Shown here one piece after another: positions 56,553-64,000 of a stretch of DNA of 64,000 nucleotides. A program made the translations under genes and the position numbers. Within the stretch, counting starts at the first letter, position 1. Every line of letters begins with the position of its first letter. Under the pieces are notes generated by a model that searched no databases, had not been told where the DNA came from, and saw only the letters and a list, made by a program, of their open reading frames with translations. The stretch spans positions 27,845,501 to 27,909,500 of the forward strand of contig NC_068559.1 of the NCBI RefSeq assembly GCF_022201045.2, read 5' to 3'. This DNA comes from Citrus sinensis (Eukaryota > Streptophyta > Magnoliopsida > Sapindales > Rutaceae).

Positions 56553-59500
56553 ATGGCTTCTCCGATGATCGCTGCTCTGGCTCAGCCTTGCTTCTACAGT
56601 TTCTCAACTTCTCAGAAGCTATCAAAATTGAAGCCCAACAGCAATACGAGGGTAACAAAAACTTGTTACAGAAGGTTCAGTTCAATTTGCTTTTACAATG
56701 CTGGAAAAGACTCTGAATCCGGCAGCACCGAAGACAAGGTACTATTCTTGAGCTCGACATAATTAATTTCACTAATTAATTTTTACCAATTCAATTGCAT
56801 CCAATGCATTACAGGAAACTAAATTGGACTGGCCTGTACTGAAGCGATGGGACGTACCTTGGGGTTGGCAGACAGCTTCGTTAACTTCGCTTGCTTGTGG
56901 ATTTAGGTGTCTTTTAGTTAATATTTTTTCACTTTTACTGATATTTGTAAAAAAGATGGGTTTTTGTTGGATTTTTATTCGGAATGAAAATTTAAATATT
57001 GTTCAGGCAGTTTTGTTTTGACAGGGTTGGTGGAGGCAGCGGCTTTACCCTATTTAGGACTTAAAATTGAAGAACTGAGTTTAGATGAGAAGGCAGAGAT
57101 ACTATTTCTGGATCAAGGGTATGGTTTGAGTCTCATTATTTTGTTTATTATATTGGGCTGGTCAATGTTCTACTTGCAGAAACTGTATGAAAAACTTGTG
57201 AAATGACTGCAGCTGTTTTACTGCATATAAAATTTGATGCTGCATTAAGCTGTATTGATAAACAATAATTGCCTTGTTTGGAGTTTTGTATTGCGACTTT
57301 GTGAATTGCCGATGGGTCTGAGTTTGCTCACTTATTGTTTCGGCAGCATTACAACTGCAGTTATACTTGGAGTTCTGTATGGCATTTCCAGCACCTTTAA
57401 ACCGCTTCCTGAAGACCTTTTCTGCTATGGTATTTGTCTTGGAGAACTTGTATAATCAGCTTTTTGCTTTATCTTGGATACTGAAGTGGTTAAGTTATTT
57501 TTTTGGCTGCTTATATTCTCTTAACTTTCAACTTAATGGATTTGGCTTGGTTTTTACTTATTACAAAATGGTTCTTACAAACATTGTTTTGTGCATTGTT
57601 GTTACTTTGTTCTGAAGCTCATTATTAAAGTCATGGTGTTTCAGATTTGAGGGAACCTTTCAATCTGAAGAAAGGCTGGCTCTTGTGGGCAGGGATTGGT
57701 CTTGGAGGTGCTCTTTTGGCTGTTGCGGCAACAGGGGCTGCCTTGTCCTTGTTTAATGGTGAGAACCCTCCAGAAAGAGAGGTTAGAATTTTCCTGAAAC
57801 TTTGTAGTTTGTAATATATTTATACACATTTTAAGAATATTCATTTTAGGTTCAGGTTACATATTGCATATGACTTTCCTTTGTTATGTTGTAAATTATT
57901 GGTTCCAATTGATTGTGAGCGTACAGAGCAATGTTTTGTCTCCTCCTCTAGCTCAACTGCTGCTACTACAGCTATACTAAGGCTTGTAGTTTAAACAAAT
58001 TGTCAAGCTTTTTTTTTTTTTTTCAGTACGTAAGCTAATTGTGTGTTAAGTTCAGAATCAGTCAAGAGTTTTAGGGTTGGTTTGCTATCTGTAGATTATC
58101 TCTGCAGAGAAGCAAGGAAGTCAATTATTAATGTCATGTGATTTGATTGAGCTAGTCTCAGGCTTTGCATCATCTTTATACATAACAGCTCATTTGATAA
58201 TATCTGTAACTTTATTTCAGACTGATGCTCTTGTTCGCTTGCTTCCATTGATTGGATCTTCAAGTATTAGGTACTACAAGCAAAATATCTTCCAATTCAA
58301 GAGAGAGAGCACTAAACATCTTTTTATATTTGTGCCTTTTTTTACCATAAATTTCCACAAAAGGCCAAGGATCCGTCTCTTATTGAATCCAAGTGTATAA
58401 ATTCTGCGGTAACTGGAATTTTTGAGGATTAAAAGCCACTTTTTGTTTATTTTGAGCATCGGAAGTTAATTAATCATGTTTATTTCCACTGCAGCACTGC
58501 TTGCTTGGTGGGCATCACAGGTGTCTTGGCTCCCCTTCTTGAGGAGAATGTATTTCGTGGATTTTTTATGGTGTCTCTGACTAAGTGGTAGGTTTTCTTC
58601 TCTGACATCTGATTGTTATGTTCTTTTTTCAAGTGTTTCATCCTGTGAGTCCAGGATCTTGTGCTCGCATTCTAATCAGGAACTACTTATGCTTTGCTTT
58701 ATACTTGTTGACACACCATACTTACTTAAAAAACCTTTGGTTTTTCTTACTTCAACCAAATTCTGAGGTAATAGAGTGGATGTGTAGGATTTTGATTAGG
58801 TGTATGAAGCAACTTTTAGAAATCAAAACATTATAGTTAGTACTGAATTGTTTGAGTGCTTAAACTTTCATCCAAAGAAGTAATGTATTGAAAAATATAT
58901 GTGGCAAATCGTGCTGGATCCACCAAGATTTTGTGCATTATGAAAGAAGATAAGTATAGTATGGGATAATATTTATGAGTTGTGAGAATGAAATAGCTGA
59001 GTGGCAATACAAATATGCAGGGTGGATCAAACGAGAAAAATGCATTTGGAAGAAGGTTTAAGACTTTAAGCTTTGCCTGCTATTTATTTTTAACAGCTGC
59101 TCTGTGTTAACTCCCACAATCTGTTCTATAGGGTTCCTACACCAATAGCTGTGATCATCAGCGCTGCTGTCTTTGCACTTGCACATCTCACCCCGGGAGA
59201 GTTTCCTCAGTTGTTTGTGCTGGGTAACTTTTTACACCGTTAACTGATGAGCTTCTACAGAACTGTGGAAAATGAACTTATTCAACATTTCCATGGTTTT
59301 ATTCCATGGTCAAACTTGAAATGTTGATAATATTTATAAATTCGAAAAGTTTCATTCTTTGTTAATAAAACTAACAGAATTTTTGCATCATTATAGGGAT
59401 TGCTTTGGGATTTTCATATGCTCAAACCAGGAACCTCCTAACCCCTATCACAATACATGCTTTCTGGAACTCAGGAGTAATTTTGCTTCTGACCTTTCTT

Positions 59501-59694
59501 CAGGTAAATAATATACACAACACTCTTCAAGATTCTTTAGTGAGCATGTGTTAGCTTTTTGTAAAACCAATGAAATATGTAAACATAAATATATAATTTT
59601 CTTACCAAGAATTATAGGTTTTATTTCCATTGCTTCGTTGTGGATGTAGCTCCAAGGATACGATCTCAAGGAATTGTTGCAGGCAAGCTCATAG
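56553..59694 (+). CDS. CPBP (CAAX-type) intramembrane metalloprotease, plastid-type
   Basis: Ten coding exons: 56553-56738, 56815-56906, 57011-57118, 57347-57429, 57645-57781, 58221-58270, 58495-58587, 59132-59223, 59397-59503 and 59650-59694. They give 330 aa. The Ser/Lys/Arg-rich first ~60 residues suggest a chloroplast transit peptide. Several membrane segments follow. The three CPBP motifs are intact: EENVFR (Glu 235/236, Arg 240), FALAH (Phe 264, His 268) and HAFWN (His 301, Asn 305), which form the putative metal site. Exon 3 begins at 57011, not at the later AG at 57024: only that choice keeps the frame and gives GFSFVLTGLVEAA. The substrate is unknown; plant members include likely non-proteolytic scaffolds. 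Confidence 0.93.
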
Positions 59695-62600
59695 GGCCTG
59701 GGTTTCTTTCTCTATTGAGGCAATGAAGCTTTCACATGCTGCTTTTCTCAGCCTACTCTCCCATGTACCCCTTAATTCTTTTTAACTTTCTTCAATGGTT
59801 AGCACACAAAAGAAGTGGAAAGAATGTGAATGTACAGGGTTGATTGTGAACTCTTGGCAGTGACAATGAAGAATATTGATTTTTGGTAACAGGTGAGGAT
59901 ACGCTTACAGTGTGACGTGGAGGCGACCATCAATATACAATTTACTTCCATGTGGAAGTGAAACGATCAATAACCACTTGAATTATGTCACATTACACAC
60001 CGCATCTGTCGGTGTATATATATTCACAGGCTAAATCATGAGAAGACAGTCTCATGCACATTGATATGCAGGAACTCTACCATGTTCGGTCGGTTACGCA
60101 TTTCCCCGGAAAAGAAATTAAAGAAATCTATTTCCAATTTTTCTTAATTTTTTTTCCAAAGAAAAAGTAGATAAATTTTAGTGCAAATTTAAAGTCAAAA
60201 GTTAACTGTACTGTAAAAAAGTCGGTGGGTTAGCGCGAATTCAATAGATTATATGCCAAAATGCCTCGTATTTTAATAGTAGGTAGTGGACAATAGGTTC
60301 ATAAATTCATTTGACACAATACGATTATAATTAATTTGGATCCACACAACACTTGTGGGTTTTTTTTTTGTTGTAATTATTGTTTTTCTTCCAATGCCAG
60401 TTTGGTTCTGATTTAATATTTTATTTGGTTATGGGATTCAAACTCTTGAGTTGAGGACATGCGAGGATTAAAATTTTAAAGTGGCCAACAATATATAAAA
60501 TATATGGAATGGGTAAATGTGTGAGTAGTACTCCAATACTCACAAAAGTCAAACTAAATGCAAGGTAGGTTAGAACACGACCTACCAATTAAATGGCCCT
60601 TGATGTGTGTTTAAAGTAAAAGTTCCCACACAAGAATAGTAAATTTTGAGGCAAATCTACAATAAGTATTGTTAGAGAAACAAATTTAGTCGAACCATTA
60701 TAATATACAATATATATATATATATATACATATGAAATGGCACTTATGTCCTAAAATTTGATTTTAATAATTATATTTTTTCGTAAAAGTTTCACCGCTT
60801 CATAAAAATTAGACATCCAAACACACTTCTAATAGTGAATTTTAATTATTTAGATGGTGATATGAGCATCACATAGGGTACATTAATTTTAGTGGGTATT
60901 CTGGTACATTAATTATCTCTTCATTCAAACAGATTAAATTTATTAATAGAATGAAATCCCTATGTTTATTTATGAAATGTTGAATTGGCGATAGTCTAAT
61001 TATCTATTTCTGAAACAATGATGATAAAATTGTCTATTATGATTTGTATGAGATTTCTTTTTACCAACGAACGGTTAGCATAAAAAAAAAAAAAAAAAAA
61101 ACCGATCGAGAAAATAATTATAGTTGATAATCACAGGTTAAACTAAGAGACCTTGCCCAATTGTGACAAACGAGTGATGCTTAGGGTTGGTATCTTGGCA
61201 TGGCTATAATAAATGAACTATGTATTTATCAAAATTAATCTGAATTAATAAGTGGACTTGATATTATTAAGTGCGGTTAATGTTCCACAAAGAAAGAGGC
61301 AATAGAAGCTTCGGTCTAAGAGTTTGACTCTTTTTTTCAAGAGAGAAAAAATAAAAGGAAAAGGAAAAGAAAATGGTTGCACGCAGGGGAAGCAAAACCC
61401 AAGGACAAGGTCAAGGAACAGACAAAAATGGTTCAAAACCGAGGGCTAGATTTGGGGAGTTTCACTTAATTTGGAGTTCCAAGTTTAGCATTAATTTGAC
61501 TCAGTGAACCTCCCCATTAAATTCACAGTACCATACTTGTTGTCCAATTAGTGGACACAATTAGCTAATCAAAGTTAATTTTGTTCGAGAATTATGAACT
61601 TTGGACTTCATCATCATTCATCAACCATGCAAATTATAAAAGTTTTGTGGGTCTTTTAAGTGAAAAATTTTCAAACTTTTTAGCCTAGTTTCCGCATTAT
61701 CCAAAGCAAGAAATTGAGGAATCCTATATACTTTGGCTTTCCAATGCCCACAAAATAAGAGGAAATTGACTCTCGCCTTTTCAAAATAACCAAAGCAATT
61801 CATTATGATTAATTTATAGTGTTAATGAACCCTTAATTTCCACGAGGTTGTTGAAGATATATAATTTAATTTATTATATTTTAACTAAGTAATTAATCAG
61901 TGAACTTAATGAAAATGATGTATCTTGTATAATTTTATTATATATAGTTGAGTAGTTAAATACTAATCAAAGTGCGAACAAATAATTCGCAGTTTCCGAT
62001 TCACTTAATTTTGCCACTTAGCACATTAATTTAATTGGATTTGGATCCAATACTTAGTTGATTTGTACTCAACTCTTCATAATCTTCTACTACGCGTACA
62101 TGTATAGCAATATACATTTAAGATTTAATTAGTTTTATATTCTTATATAATAACTATCAATTGTATCTTTCAAATATATATATCAGAGCAGTTTTCCAAT
62201 TAGGAATCTCTGACTTTAATAAAGTCAAGGATTAGCTAAAAGACAAAAAAAATTAAATTTTAATGCACTACATGACAAAATATAGTGCATTGAAATTTGT
62301 GTTTATTTTGTTTTTTAGCTACCCTGATTAGAAAACTACTATATATATGTATATGTATATGTATATATTGAACTTGGAAAAAATGACAAATCAAATCCAA
62401 CCAAACTTTGATATTTCATTTTAAGTCAATTAGGAGCGATACTAATTCCATTCTAAATTTTATAATACTAACACAATATTGAATCAAATGATCACTAAAA
62501 CATCAAAATAAATCAAAATTTCAATTGAAATTAATTGTACGGAGACCGTGAACGTATAATTTTGAAAACATAGAACGTAAAGAAGATAAAACCATGCAGT

Positions 62601-62722
62601 AGTAGAGTTTCCTGAAAATTGGAGAGGTTAGAATGATAACAATAATTTCATATATGGTTGGACCTTTCAGGCTTCAATCTATATGTTGAAAAAAGACAAC
62701 ACATAATACACAATCACACACT

Positions 62723-62737
62723 TAAATAAATAAATAA

Positions 62738-62770
<33 letters not shown>

Positions 62771-62796
62771 TAAATAAATATATATATATATATATT
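62723..62796 (+). repeat. duplicated (AAAT)n(TA)n microsatellite
   Basis: An AAAT tract followed by a TA tract occurs twice in succession, as if the whole compound unit had been tandemly duplicated. Confidence 0.88.
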
Positions 62797-62909
62797 TACC
62801 CATAAAAGCTTAAAAAAAAGAATTATTATTTGTACAAAATTGTTTATGGTTATAATTATTTTTTTAAGAAAGATGTGTGAGCGCCCTATTTTTTTTTAAC
62901 GTGGGCACG

Positions 62910-63015
62910 TCATTAAGCCGTGCGGTTTAATAAAATAATTATTTAATACACTATAAAGTCGTGCGGTTTAATAGTACTAAAATCTAACTCTATTAAGTGG
63001 CACGACTTAAAAATA
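62910..63015 (+). repeat. three copies of a TAAGTCGTGCGGTTTAATAG motif
   Basis: Two direct copies occur at about 62915 (TTAAGCCGTGCGGTTTAAT) and 62956 (TAAAGTCGTGCGGTTTAATA), and one inverted copy at about 62993 (reverse complement TTAAGTCGTGCCACTTAATA). The unit is GC-richer than its surroundings and could be part of a decayed transposon end. Confidence 0.65.
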
Positions 63016-64000
63016 TGTCTGTATGAAAAAATAAAAAAATAAGGACACTAGCCCCAAAAAAAGACTATATCTATCTATCTATTTTAGACAATAGGGTTTT
63101 GAATATTGGTGTTAATTTTATTTTGTAGTTATGGTATTAAAATTAAGATAAGCTGAGAACAAATAAATAATAGCCAGAATTTCATTTCATTTTAGAGATG
63201 AATGCAATGATAATATAACAATACTTCATATGACATTCTGAATAACCAAACTGATTTTTCATATGACATTCTTAATGACCAAACTGATTTTCTTGAAATA
63301 TCCTTAATGTGAAAGGAGAAACAATTAAGCACACATATAGCTCGAATAAATTAAACGCACCCACCTCATTTGTTAGAACAAGTAATTAAAAGCTGACAGG
63401 ACTTTGTAATATTGAATCCTCCGATTGTAGTTCTGCAATTTCATCTAATTTTGGGAAGCTAATAAATCAAAACGTGTGGGTCAATTAGCCTCGTAGGTAA
63501 AAATCATTTAACGAAATGATATTTGATCAGGATGTGGGACTTTCTGAAAGTTTTTACTCCCAAGAATAGGATCAGAAAATAATTAGAGTAGTAGAAGTTA
63601 GAAATTTCCTGAATGATAGGCTGGCTTCTCTCTCTAAAGAATCAAAAGCCAATAAGTTAGTTTACTAATAAGGTTGATTAGTGGTCCCTTAATAAGACTT
63701 AAGGGTATCTCTAAATAAACACAAAATCTGACAGAGTCAGTGGAATAGAAGCTCTGGGGAATGGAATAGAAACTGAATTTTCGGATTCTGAGGCACTAAA
63801 ATTACTAAATTAATCTTTAAGTGGGTCTGATCAGAATTTATCATCAGTTGAATATATTTTTGAGCTTGTGTATTGGAAGTTGGTTTAGGGTCCACGTTTC
63901 CAAATATTAATTCAAATAAAGACCACACTTAAAATATTGTTTCTTTGGAAGCTAGCTTTGTCTTGATTTGCAGTGGATAGGGCAAAACGAAAAAACTCAA

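Larger units (their letters stand above)
59695..64000. other. AT-rich intergenic DNA to the window end
   Basis: Starts with the probable CPBP 3' untranslated region. After that come an A20 run (61081-61100), a TA run (60713-60728), a compound (AAAT)n(TA)n array (62723-62796) and a small family of CGTGCGGTTTAAT repeats (62910-63015). Remaining short frames have no recognisable features. Confidence 0.4.

Noticed and set aside
57025-57118. Alternative exon 3 start of the CPBP gene at 57025
   Set aside because: It shifts the frame and hits a stop; the upstream acceptor at 57009-57010 keeps phase and the conserved GFSFVLTGLVEAA.

Overview
This is a stretch of plant nuclear DNA, almost certainly from a eudicot. 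It is AT-rich. All ten genes are plant-type: nine are split by GT/AG introns, one is a single exon, and they are separated by intergenic DNA full of small transposable elements. The look of the sequence suggests Citrus or a close relative, but that is an inference, not a proof.

Gene order (strand): MOG1-like Ran-binding protein (-), cullin-3 (+), HAD-family hydrolase (-), DUF616 glycosyltransferase-like protein (-), HGH1-like ARM-repeat chaperone (+), ORC6 (+), sphingoid-base C4-hydroxylase (+), PHYTOCHROME KINASE SUBSTRATE protein (-), PMT-type Golgi methyltransferase (-), and a plastid-type CPBP (CAAX) intramembrane protease (+). Each model was built by joining exons whose phases and GT/AG borders agree. 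The resulting lengths are 204, 732, 261, 444, 336, 286, 267, 499, 610 and 330 aa. The genes do not form a pathway. From memory, the order resembles Arabidopsis blocks around At1g26830-26850, At1g69640-69680, At1g14270-14310 and At2g02910-02950. The window would then be an unfractionated ancestral segment.

Mobile DNA: bases 1-535 are the 3' end of a hAT element with the transposase C-terminus. A 1006-bp internally deleted relative with a perfect 8-bp target duplication lies at 7295-8300. Four Mutator-type elements with long terminal inverted repeats lie at 5437-6586, 9621-10316, 10533-11538 and 27547-28043. Three of these end 110-271 bp from the start codons of MOG1, CUL3 and HGH1. The element at 10533-11538 is a Pack-MULE: it has a perfect 9-bp target duplication, a captured 5' piece of a DRT111/SPF45 splicing-factor gene, and an array of seven ~31-bp palindromes. 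Miniature elements (a 122-bp family with a GGGCCCC-type core, a ~300-bp hAT family, AT-rich families), SINE-like units and microsatellites fill much of the rest.

Regulatory signals that can be read include two E2F-type sites upstream of ORC6, an out-of-frame uORF that overlaps the DUF616 start codon, a duplicated 16-bp box upstream of the sphingoid hydroxylase, and a 41-bp-arm hairpin upstream of the PKS gene.
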